Shown here one piece after another: positions 42,304 to 50,055 of a stretch of DNA of 64,000 nt. The notes beneath the pieces were generated by a model. The model made no database searches. It saw nothing but the letters and a program-made list of their open reading frames with translations, and had not been told where the DNA came from. Each line of letters starts with the position of its first letter. The first letter of the stretch is position 1. Source of the stretch: Bacteroidota bacterium (GTDB lineage Bacteria; Bacteroidota; Bacteroidia; CAILMK01; JACPUW01). The stretch covers positions 1-64,000 of the forward strand of contig JACPUW010000043.1 of NCBI GenBank assembly GCA_016192035.1, written 5' to 3'. The position numbers and the translations under genes were made by a program.

Positions 42304-45300
42304 CGTATTCTAGGGTTGTTTCCTGTTCGTGTTTCAGGGCATCTTCTTCCATTTTCTTCTCCCCTTCCAGGATTTCTATTTCGGCCAATTTCCCCAATGC
42401 TATGTCCACCAAGTCTTTTCCCGCATAGTTTTGGGCTATACTGTTGAGTATAACCTTAGCATTGAACAAATCTTCTTTCTTTACGTAAATGTCGGCAAGC
42501 AGGATAAAACTCTTGGCCAAGAAATAATCCTGTGAAGGGAAGTTGTTCTTTACCTGCAATATGGCAATTTTGGCCGAGTCGAAGTCTTCTTGGGTATAGT
42601 GCAGATAGCCCACCAAGTATTGGCATTCGGCACCAAGCCGGTTTGGGTTGTCATTGGCTATGTCTTGAAACACGGAAATAGCCTTGGCATGATTGCCCTT
42701 TGCCATGGCGCAGCGGGCCAGGGTGTAGTCGGCCTGTTGTATCACTTCTCTTTCGGCATTGTCAAAAGCCTTGATTTTCTTCAAGTACTTTTCGGCCTCC
42801 ACACAGTTATCCAGTTCTAGGTGGCACCTAGCCAGGGCTTCATATACCAAAAGCAGGTCGGTGTTGTTGTTTGTTACCTGGGTACGCAACTCAAGGTAGG
42901 GTACGGCAAGGGCAAAGGAATCACGTTCATAACATAGTGCGGCAGCCTTTTCTACCGCCGTTCCAGAATAGTCGTTGGGCGCTTTGTCTATGATTTGGTC
43001 CAGCGCCTGCAATGTGCCGGTAAAATTGTCCAGTTCATAGAGGCAATCGGCGGTGTAGTACCAGGCATCAAGTGAGTAAATGCCCTGTGGAAACTGTTCG
43101 AGATACTTGCCCAAAGTGGTTACGGTGTTTTGGCAATCGCCATTTTTTAGGTAGCTCAGGCCTGACTGAAACAGCGCGCTATCCCTTTCGCTTTCCCGTA
43201 TATTGTACTTGCCCCCAAGGCCTTGCAGCCAGGTAAAATATTCATCGGCCTTGCCCCAATCGGTGTATATGTCCTTGAGTATGCGCAGGGATTCTTTCGA
43301 TTCGTTGGTGGAGGGAAACTCTTCCACTATGCCCTTAAATATGGCAATGGATTTTTCGGGTTGGTCCAACTGGTAGTAGATAAGCCCGATTTTTTGTAGG
43401 GCCTTTTTGTGATATACGTTGTTGGGGAAATCAAGGTTTAGGTATTCAAATTCACTCAATGCCTGGGTCTTGTTGCCCATGATAAACTTCTCGTTGGCCT
43501 TTTCGAACAGTGCGTCGTCGGTATAGGCCGATTTTGGATATTGGGACACCATTTGGTCCAGCCACTTGATTTTGTCCGCCACGTTGCCTTGGAGCCCGCG
43601 TATCACCCCTATCTGAAACATGGCATAATCGGTTTCGCTATACTTTCTGTTCACCGCTTGCTGGTAGTTCTCTATGGCTTTGTCATATACCCTTAATTCA
43701 TAGTAGCAGTCGGCCATGCGCAGGTGGGCATCGGCATCAAATTGCGATTTAAATATGGTGTTGTTGCCCCCCAAATACAGGCCTAAATGGTATAGGGCTT
43801 CTTGGTAGGCAGCTTCTTTTATGTGGCAATATGCCAAATTGTAGTGCGCAATGGAGGTAAGCGCAATTTCTTTTGATTCAGGTACCAATAAATAGTTGCC
43901 ATAACTGGTTTTGGCTTCTGCATACCGCGATTCCAAGTACAGCGACTCGCCGATCCAAAAATGGGCAAGGGCCTTGTAATCAGGTAGGACTGGTTTTCCC
44001 AACGATAGGTTTAGGTATTCCCTTGCCTTGGTTGCATTATTAATGTCCAGGTATTCTAGGCCTACATTAAACGCCAACCGCTGGTATGCTTCATCTATTT
44101 TTTTTGATGGGCTTGGTATTTCAGCTATGCGCTCCAGGGCTTCCAGGTAGTTGTTAGAACTGAGCAACAAGCGGGTATAATTCACCTTTACATCTTCTAC
44201 ATGGCGTGATTTGGGGTATGTTTCAATAAAGGAATGGAATGCATCAATGGCCGCCTTGGCAAATGATAGCTCATGAGAAAGTTTGGCATATTGATAATGG
44301 GCATCTTCTTGTATCTGTGTATTAAAGGATAGGGATGACGCAAACTGAAATGCATTGCGCGCTTCCATTTTCTTTCCTGTCTGTACATAGGCATCGCCCA
44401 GCAAGTAGCTCACATTTTGTCCAAGGGAATCTGCTTCTTTGGTAAAAGACTCAAATTGGCCTATGGCTTCAGCGTAATCGTTTTCAGCCAAACAGGCATA
44501 TCCATACTGGTAGCAATCTGCTGTTCCCAGTTTTCGCAGCTTGGAATAGGATTGGTAAAAGCTGCGCGACTTTTGGTAATTCCCCAACTTAAAGTGCGCC
44601 TGGGCCATGAGCAATTCTACCACATGCTTCATTTGCAGGTCTTTATTGGCCAAAATGGAATCGCCGTAGCTCAGAACCTTATCATATTGGCGGTTAAAGG
44701 CAAATACCTCGGTTATATAAATGGGCACGAAATCCTTGAATTCCGCTTGTTTTTCTATCCGCCGAAACCCTTTCAGTGCCTTGTCATATTCCCTGTTCTC
44801 AAATGACACATACGCGTGAAAATAATTGGCAAGGTGATAGTATTCATTCTGATAATCAATTATTTCGTTGAAATAAGCCCTTGATTCGCTAAGGTTGCCT
44901 TCCACGAAATGGCAGTAGCCGGTCATAAAGTAATATGCCTCTGATTCATGTAGGTCAAGGCCCAGCAATGGTTCTATTTCTATAAATTCATACAGGGCGT
45001 TTCGGTACTGTTTCACCCTGAAATAGTATGCGCCCAATTTGTAGTGCGAGGCATCTGTGAGGGCTCCTTTACGTGCGTTGGCCCTAAAGTCGTGTGCCAA
45101 TAAAGGGGTATTTGCCAGCAGCAATTCACCGGCACAAACTCCTCTATAATGAATGGCTTCGTCGCGGAGTAGGCCGTTGTCGGCTGTGGCGGCATAATCT
45201 TCAAACCGTGCGTAGGCCGCGGCATACTGGCCTTTTTGGTATAGATCGTGGGCTCGGTGATAGGTGCGGTTGAGCGGTGATTCATTGGCCGTGGTCTGGG

Positions 45301-45382
45301 CTAAAGCCATAGAGGCTGCCAAACAGAGGGCCGCGCTCACCAAGTAGCGCAAAGTAAGGCGCAAGGGTAGAGGCGTATCCAT
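42293..45382 (-). CDS. large periplasmic TPR protein
   Basis: 1029 aa from the ATG at 45382, which opens the signal peptide LTLRYLVSAALCLAASMALA. Virtually the whole mature protein is tetratricopeptide repeats of 34-37 residues, more than twenty by eye (e.g. YFRVKQYRNALYEFIEIEP, HFWIGESLYLESRYAEAKTSYGNYL, ALFEKANEKFIMGNKTQALSEFEYL). It ends in a charged tail (EGEKKMEEDALKHEQETTLEYDEK). It is likely a scaffold in the periplasm. Overlap of 11 bp with the downstream barrel gene suggests that both act in one envelope machine; large TPR proteins next to a barrel are common in Bacteroidota but the role is not known to me. Confidence 0.85.
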   Translation of the reverse strand: MDTPLPLRLTLRYLVSAALCLAASMALAQTTANESPLNRTYHRAHDLYQKGQYAAAYARFEDYAATADNGLLRDEAIHYRGVCAGELLLANTPLLAHDFRANARKGALTDASHYKLGAYYFRVKQYRNALYEFIEIEPLLGLDLHESEAYYFMTGYCHFVEGNLSESRAYFNEIIDYQNEYYHLANYFHAYVSFENREYDKALKGFRRIEKQAEFKDFVPIYITEVFAFNRQYDKVLSYGDSILANKDLQMKHVVELLMAQAHFKLGNYQKSRSFYQSYSKLRKLGTADCYQYGYACLAENDYAEAIGQFESFTKEADSLGQNVSYLLGDAYVQTGKKMEARNAFQFASSLSFNTQIQEDAHYQYAKLSHELSFAKAAIDAFHSFIETYPKSRHVEDVKVNYTRLLLSSNNYLEALERIAEIPSPSKKIDEAYQRLAFNVGLEYLDINNATKAREYLNLSLGKPVLPDYKALAHFWIGESLYLESRYAEAKTSYGNYLLVPESKEIALTSIAHYNLAYCHIKEAAYQEALYHLGLYLGGNNTIFKSQFDADAHLRMADCYYELRVYDKAIENYQQAVNRKYSETDYAMFQIGVIRGLQGNVADKIKWLDQMVSQYPKSAYTDDALFEKANEKFIMGNKTQALSEFEYLNLDFPNNVYHKKALQKIGLIYYQLDQPEKSIAIFKGIVEEFPSTNESKESLRILKDIYTDWGKADEYFTWLQGLGGKYNIRESERDSALFQSGLSYLKNGDCQNTVTTLGKYLEQFPQGIYSLDAWYYTADCLYELDNFTGTLQALDQIIDKAPNDYSGTAVEKAAALCYERDSFALAVPYLELRTQVTNNNTDLLLVYEALARCHLELDNCVEAEKYLKKIKAFDNAEREVIQQADYTLARCAMAKGNHAKAISVFQDIANDNPNRLGAECQYLVGYLHYTQEDFDSAKIAILQVKNNFPSQDYFLAKSFILLADIYVKKEDLFNAKVILNSIAQNYAGKDLVDIALGKLAEIEILEGEKKMEEDALKHEQETTLEYDEK

Positions 45383-45408
45383 TGATACGGCGAATTTAGG
45401 CGGCTTGA

Positions 45409-45564
45409 TTAGGGGCCTACACCGTATTTGTTCACATAGTGTTTGGCCGTTTCCAAGCACCGCTTACGGAAGCCCGCTGTTTGCTTACACATCTCCCAAT
45501 TGTGGGGAACACGGGCCGGGCTGTCCGTGGTATGCCGGTCGCAGCAAGTACTAAAGTGGGCCGG
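45409..45564 (-). other. open frame without start, possible gene remnant
   Basis: Between yebC and the TPR gene, a 51-codon open frame (stop 45409-45411, upstream stop 45565-45567) reads as protein-like sequence rich in Cys, Lys and aromatic residues (CCDRHTTDSPARVPHNWE, MCKQTAGFRKRCLETAKHYV). The only ATG would leave 27 residues. It may be the 3' end of a lost gene, a short real gene with a rare start, or chance. Confidence 0.25.
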
Positions 45565-45574
45565 TTATTCGGAT

Positions 45575-46285
45575 TTAAGCTATATTGGTAAATACGGCCT
45601 GTACGTCGTCATCGTCTTCCAATTTGTCGAGTAGCTTCTCTATATCGCCCAACTGGGCCTCGGTAAACTCCACCGGTGAAAGGGCTATGCGTTTGAGTGC
45701 GGCGTTCTTGCAGGGTATATTCAGTGATTCGAGCGATGACTGCATGCTGCCAAAATCGGTATAATCGGCGTACGCATAGTACATGCACTCATTTTCCTCC
45801 AGTTCTTCCAATCCCGCATCAATCAACTCCATCTCCAATTCTTCTTGATTGCGCCCTTGTGGCATTTCAAATTCAAATACGGCCTGACGTTTGAACATAA
45901 AGTCCAGTGAACCAGATGGTACAAGCCCACCGCCAGATTTGTTGAAATACGATTTTACGTTGGCCACTGTGCGGGTGCCATTGTCGGTGGCGCACTCCAC
46001 AAAAATGAGTACCCCATGAGGGCCTTTGCCCTCGTATGTAATTTCGGTATAGTCCGCAGCATCATTGCCCAGGGCCCGCTTTAGGGCATTTTCTATGTTG
46101 TCTTTGGGCATGTTTTGTGCCCGGGCATTTTGTATGGCCGTACGCAGTTTTGAGTTGGTATCGGGGTCTGCGCCACCTTCTTTGGCCGACACGGTAATGG
46201 CCTTGGCCAGTTTTGGAAATACTCTCGACATCTGACCCCATCGTTTTTCCTTGGCAGCCCGGCGGTATTCAAACGCTCGTCCCAT
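45575..46285 (-). CDS. yebC: YebC/PmpR family protein
   Basis: 236 aa. Family blocks are [108 protein letters not shown] and [15 protein letters not shown]. Long regarded as a transcriptional regulator (PmpR); more recent work on the family points to a role on ribosomes in easing translation of difficult sequences. The ATG at 46285 matches the family start. Divergent from the alpha/beta hydrolase. Confidence 0.96.
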   Translation of the reverse strand: MGRAFEYRRAAKEKRWGQMSRVFPKLAKAITVSAKEGGADPDTNSKLRTAIQNARAQNMPKDNIENALKRALGNDAADYTEITYEGKGPHGVLIFVECATDNGTRTVANVKSYFNKSGGGLVPSGSLDFMFKRQAVFEFEMPQGRNQEELEMELIDAGLEELEENECMYYAYADYTDFGSMQSSLESLNIPCKNAALKRIALSPVEFTEAQLGDIEKLLDKLEDDDDVQAVFTNIA

Positions 46286-46307
46286 ATTGAATTGAAACTT
46301 TTTTGGG

Positions 46308-46315
46308 CAAACTTA
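46308..46315 (-). promoter_or_regulatory. -7 promoter box of yebC
   Basis: On the minus strand TAAGTTTG matches TAnnTTTG, 22 bp before the yebC ATG. No good upstream TTG element was found, so this is a weaker call. Confidence 0.4.
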
Positions 46316-46397
46316 CGCACCCAGGGCGGCCTAAGGTGATAGGGCTACGTGCTTATCACCCCTGGGGACTATCCTGATTGGGAGGTAATTTAACACC

Positions 46398-47252
46398 GTG
46401 AATAGGAAAGTTGGAAGGAGTAAATGGCTGGTTGTGGCCTTGTTGGTCATTTCAGGGGTAGTGGGTATAGTATTGTTGGCCTTTTCGGTCAAGTCGAGGG
46501 AAAAGAAGGATAAAGGCCTAGAAAAACTTGCCCACAAGGGTGTGGTGGCCCAAGTGGAATACTTGCCATACCAAAATGGGCAAGTGAAATGGGTGGCCGT
46601 GGGCGACCCCGCCAAACCAAAACTGCTTTTTATACACGGTTCTCCCGGCGACTGGGCTGGATGGGCTGATTTTATGTCGGATACTGATTTGCTTGGTACA
46701 TACTATATGGTGGCCTATGACCGCATGGGCTACGGCGGTACCACCATACCCGCCGAAGGAGATTTGGCCAAACATGGAGCACTGGCCTTTGGGCTAATGA
46801 AGTTTATTTCCCCTGTGGATAGATGGTTGGTAGTGGGCCATTCTTATGGCGGCGCGGTAGTGGCACATCTCATGGCCACACACCCTGAAATATTGGACAA
46901 GGCCGTATTGATAGCCCCGGCGGTGTCTCCCAATTTGCAAGAGCCAAAATGGTACAATAAAATTGCCCGGAACGGATTGGTAAATAAGTTGATAGGAAAA
47001 GATTGGCGCGCCAGCAACGTGGAGATGCTGGGCTTAAGCGGATCCCTGCGCCACATAGAGCCACGGTTCCAGTACTTGGAAATGAAACAAGTGTTTATTC
47101 ACGGCCAACGGGATATGATTGTGCCTTTTGAAACCGTAGCCTATTGGCAGGAGCAGCACATGGCAGACGTGAGCTATGTCACCGACAAAAAAATGAACCA
47201 TTTTGTGCCCTGGTCACATCCTTGGTATGTTAAAGATGCCATACTTGACTAG
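46398..47252 (+). CDS. alpha/beta hydrolase, membrane-anchored
   Basis: 284 aa. N-terminal signal anchor WLVVALLVISGVVGIVLLAF. Hydrolase domain: LLFIHGSPGDWAGW (oxyanion HG), YDRMGYGG, nucleophile elbow VVGHSYGGAV (catalytic Ser), FIHGQRDMIVPF (Asp region) and MNHFVPW (catalytic His). Start is GTG at 46398. The active site probably faces the periplasm. Substrate unknown. Its stop shares four bases (CTAG, 47249-47252) with that of the convergent arginase-family gene. Confidence 0.86.
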   Translation: MNRKVGRSKWLVVALLVISGVVGIVLLAFSVKSREKKDKGLEKLAHKGVVAQVEYLPYQNGQVKWVAVGDPAKPKLLFIHGSPGDWAGWADFMSDTDLLGTYYMVAYDRMGYGGTTIPAEGDLAKHGALAFGLMKFISPVDRWLVVGHSYGGAVVAHLMATHPEILDKAVLIAPAVSPNLQEPKWYNKIARNGLVNKLIGKDWRASNVEMLGLSGSLRHIEPRFQYLEMKQVFIHGQRDMIVPFETVAYWQEQHMADVSYVTDKKMNHFVPWSHPWYVKDAILD

Positions 47253-48181
47253 GATATTCCAGCTAGGTGCAGCAGGCTCGCCACCTTTTTAGCTGTGTTG
47301 TTTTCTTGGTCTAGCAGTGGGTTTATTTCAGTGATTTCCAGTAACCTGCATCTATTGTCATGGTATAGGGCCGACAGGATGACCGAAGCTTGGTCCAGGC
47401 TCAGCCCGTTGGCTACCGGGGTTCCCGTTCCCTTGGAAATGCTGGGGTCTAGGCTGTCCACATCAAACGAAACGTAGATCACATCCTTGTCAGCTAGCAG
47501 TTCGATGGTTTTGCCAGCCAATGCCTCCATTCCCATCTGGTCTATGTGGGCCGGGGTGAAATGTGGAATTTGGTGTTGGTGTACCAAGTCCCATTCGGCA
47601 GGCTCCAAATCTCGGATTCCTATGAAAACAATGTCGTTAAGCCCAATTTTTGGCTGGTCACTTGGCCCACCCAAACCAATCATTTGGTTCCACAACCTTA
47701 CCCGGTCTTCAAGGGCATGGGTGGTTGGTGCTTGTTTTATGCCGGTAAGGGCCGCCAATGGCATGCCATGCATGTTGAGAGAGGGGCTGGTAAAAGGGTT
47801 GTGAAGGTCGGCGTGGGCATCAATCCAAACCACGCCTATACGCGACTGTGGAAATGCACGCCTAAGACCGGAAATGGTACCTATGGCATTGGAGTGGTCG
47901 CCGGTGCAGCAGATTAGCTTTTCCGTATGGGGAAAAGATGCGGCCACGGCTGCGCACACTTGTTGGTTAAAACCAAGTATTTTCTCTTGATATTCAATGG
48001 CATACTTATTGGAATTTAGGTACACCCTGTAATCATTTTCCAATACCTCCATTGTTTTGTCGAGTAACAATGGGAGCCCCAACTCTTCACAGGCTATGAG
48101 AAGGGCAAAAGGTCCCAATTCAGCGCCTTTGGTACCGGCACCCAGGCCGGAGGAACAAATCAATAGTTTGGTTGCGCTCAT
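47249..48181 (-). CDS. arginase/agmatinase family protein
   Basis: 310 aa ureohydrolase from the ATG at 48181 (a start at 48232 adds 17 residues). The binuclear Mn site is complete: TGDHSN (His), VVWIDAHADLHNP (DAHxD) and YVSFDVDSLDPS (DxDxxDP). The Gly-rich N-terminus (SSGLGAGTKGAELGPFAL) and length fit arginase more than the longer agmatinases. Context argues for polyamine synthesis: it is divergent, with 66 bp between starts, from an arginine decarboxylase, whose product agmatine would be an agmatinase substrate. Arginase and agmatinase cannot be told apart here. Confidence 0.87.
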   Translation of the reverse strand: MSATKLLICSSGLGAGTKGAELGPFALLIACEELGLPLLLDKTMEVLENDYRVYLNSNKYAIEYQEKILGFNQQVCAAVAASFPHTEKLICCTGDHSNAIGTISGLRRAFPQSRIGVVWIDAHADLHNPFTSPSLNMHGMPLAALTGIKQAPTTHALEDRVRLWNQMIGLGGPSDQPKIGLNDIVFIGIRDLEPAEWDLVHQHQIPHFTPAHIDQMGMEALAGKTIELLADKDVIYVSFDVDSLDPSISKGTGTPVANGLSLDQASVILSALYHDNRCRLLEITEINPLLDQENNTAKKVASLLHLAGIS

Positions 48182-48247
48182 AATACTTTTGCCGCCTTCA
48201 AAGAAGCGTTCGAAAGTAAGACACCTCCTCAAAAGAGCCCCTATTAG

Positions 48248-49636
48248 ATGAAAAACCGCTACATCGACTTAATTGTCCAAACCTTTGACTGGCCAGTATT
48301 TGACCTATCGCTGGACAAGGACGAGTTGTTGGTTTATGGGATCAAGGTTTCAGACATTGTGGAACGGTTCGGTTCACCCCTAAAGGTGTTTTACTTGCCC
48401 AAGATCCGCGGGCAGATTGACATGGCAAGGACCCTGTTTGCCTATGCCATGAACAAGCTCGATTACAAAGGCACTTATACCTTTTGCTACTGTACCAAGA
48501 GTTCCCATTTTTCATTTGTACTAGACCAGGTGCTGGCCATGGAGGGCCATTTGGAAACCTCGTCGGCATTTGATATGTATTTGATCAAATCGCTGTTTGA
48601 CAACAAGAAACTACCGAAAGATCGATTTATTCTCTGCAACGGGTACAAGGTAGAGGAATACAAAAAGATGATCTCGGATTTCTTGAATGCCGGGTTTGAC
48701 AATGTGGTACCCATCTTGGACAATATGGACGAGATAGATTACTACAATGCCCATGTGGAGCAATCATTTACCCTTGGCCTGCGCATAGCCGCCGAAGAAG
48801 AGCCCAATTTCAGCTTCTACACCAGCAGGTTGGGCATAAGGTATAAAGATTTGAAGAGCTTCTACTTGCAGAAGATAAGGCCCAACAAAAAGGCGAACCT
48901 TAAAATGCTTCACTTCTTTATAAACACCGGCATACGGGACACGGCGTACTACTGGAACGAACTCAATAAGTGTATCCAAGTGTACTGCGACCTATGGGAG
49001 GTGTGTGAAACCCTTGATTCCCTTGATATTGGTGGTGGTTTTCCCGTGGCCAACTCCCTGAACTTTGAGTTTGATTACGAATACATGGTGTATGAAATCC
49101 TCTCAGTGATCAAGGCGCGGTGCGATGATAGGGGCGTACCGGTACCCAATATTTTTACGGAGTTTGGGAGTTATACGGTGGCCGAGAGCGCATTCAACAT
49201 ATTCACCGTGCTTGGCGAAAAGGATCAGAACGATGCCGAGCGGTGGTATATGGTAAACGGGTCGTTTATCAACTCCATGCCTGACGTGTGGGCCATAGAC
49301 CAACGGTATATTCTCTTGGCGGCCAACAACTGGGAGAATGAATACCAAAGGGTGAACCTGGGTGGACTTACCTGTGACAGCATGGACTACTATAATTCAG
49401 AGGCGCATCTCAACCAGATATTCCTTCCCAAACTGTCCAGGGGCAAAAACCTGCACCTTATTTTCCTCAACACCGGCGCCTATCAAGAGTCTTTGAGTGG
49501 CTATGGCGGTATAAAACACTGCCTTATACCCGCTTCCAAAATTTTGTTGATAGACCAAGTGGATGGGGATTATTCGTATCAAGTTTTTCGGGAGGCCCAG
49601 CGCCCTCAAGGTATGTTGGAAATTTTGGGGTACTAA
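48248..49636 (+). CDS. speA: arginine decarboxylase (alanine-racemase fold)
   Basis: 462 aa PLP enzyme of the group IV decarboxylases. The PLP lysine lies in YTFCYCTKSSHF (~residue 81). The phosphate-binding Gly loop is SLDIGGGFPVANS; the dimer/active-site segment is FTEFGSYTVAESAF. The C-terminal Cys/Asp/Tyr region is GLTCDSMDYYN followed by FLNTGAYQESLSGYGG. The family converts arginine to agmatine, the first step to putrescine and spermidine in Bacteroidota. This compact form is shorter than E. coli SpeA (~660 aa). Divergent from the arginase-family gene. Confidence 0.9.
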   Translation: MKNRYIDLIVQTFDWPVFDLSLDKDELLVYGIKVSDIVERFGSPLKVFYLPKIRGQIDMARTLFAYAMNKLDYKGTYTFCYCTKSSHFSFVLDQVLAMEGHLETSSAFDMYLIKSLFDNKKLPKDRFILCNGYKVEEYKKMISDFLNAGFDNVVPILDNMDEIDYYNAHVEQSFTLGLRIAAEEEPNFSFYTSRLGIRYKDLKSFYLQKIRPNKKANLKMLHFFINTGIRDTAYYWNELNKCIQVYCDLWEVCETLDSLDIGGGFPVANSLNFEFDYEYMVYEILSVIKARCDDRGVPVPNIFTEFGSYTVAESAFNIFTVLGEKDQNDAERWYMVNGSFINSMPDVWAIDQRYILLAANNWENEYQRVNLGGLTCDSMDYYNSEAHLNQIFLPKLSRGKNLHLIFLNTGAYQESLSGYGGIKHCLIPASKILLIDQVDGDYSYQVFREAQRPQGMLEILGY

Positions 49637-49673
49637 ACCACCCATCCAGCCATCTGGTATTGCATATACGGTG

Positions 49674-49681
49674 TACATTTG
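49674..49681 (+). promoter_or_regulatory. -7 promoter box before small basic protein
   Basis: TACATTTG, a perfect match to TAnnTTTG, 26 bp before the ATG at 49708. The upstream -33 element is only approximate (CTG near 49654). Confidence 0.5.
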
Positions 49682-49707
49682 CACCCTTAAAAAATTCAGC
49701 TAGAGTC

Positions 49708-49851
49708 ATGCCCAAGAAAGCATCAAAAAGAGAAATGGTACGGCTGGAGCGCACCGTGAAGCGTGCAACCCTGCTAAAGAAGACCACCAAGAAATCGTAC
49801 ATAAGGCCAGAGGCTTACCGTAAAGACGATCAGGCCCTCCAAGCCGAGTAA
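49708..49851 (+). CDS. small basic protein, unknown function
   Basis: 47 aa, very rich in Lys and Arg (MPKKASKREMVRLERTVKRA...KKTTKKSYIRPEAY). The ATG at 49708 is preceded by a good -7 box, and the gene is followed by a terminator (49877-49907), so it is a small transcription unit of its own. The composition suggests RNA or DNA binding, or association with the ribosome, but it does not match a ribosomal protein I know. A longer start at 49660 would run through the promoter box and is rejected. Confidence 0.6.
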   Translation: MPKKASKREMVRLERTVKRATLLKKTTKKSYIRPEAYRKDDQALQAE

Positions 49852-49876
49852 TCGTTTTAGGTACCAATAACTCAAG

Positions 49877-49907
49877 ACCGCCTCCTTTTGGGAGTGCGGT
49901 TTTTTTT
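49877..49907 (+). terminator. rho-independent terminator
   Basis: ACCGCCTCC / GGAGTGCGGT pair around TTTTG with a one-base bulge, followed by eight T. It ends the small basic protein gene. Confidence 0.75.
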
Positions 49908-50055
49908 GCGCCCTTTTGGGTGATGGATAGTGCCATTTGCACCTGATGGCAAACTGGGTTTGTCACCGCCTTTAGAAATAGGTGTAGTTTCGTTGAATTT
50001 ATTTAATTGCCCGATAAACGCTAGTTCTTTCGTGCCAAAGTTTTAAACGCACGTC

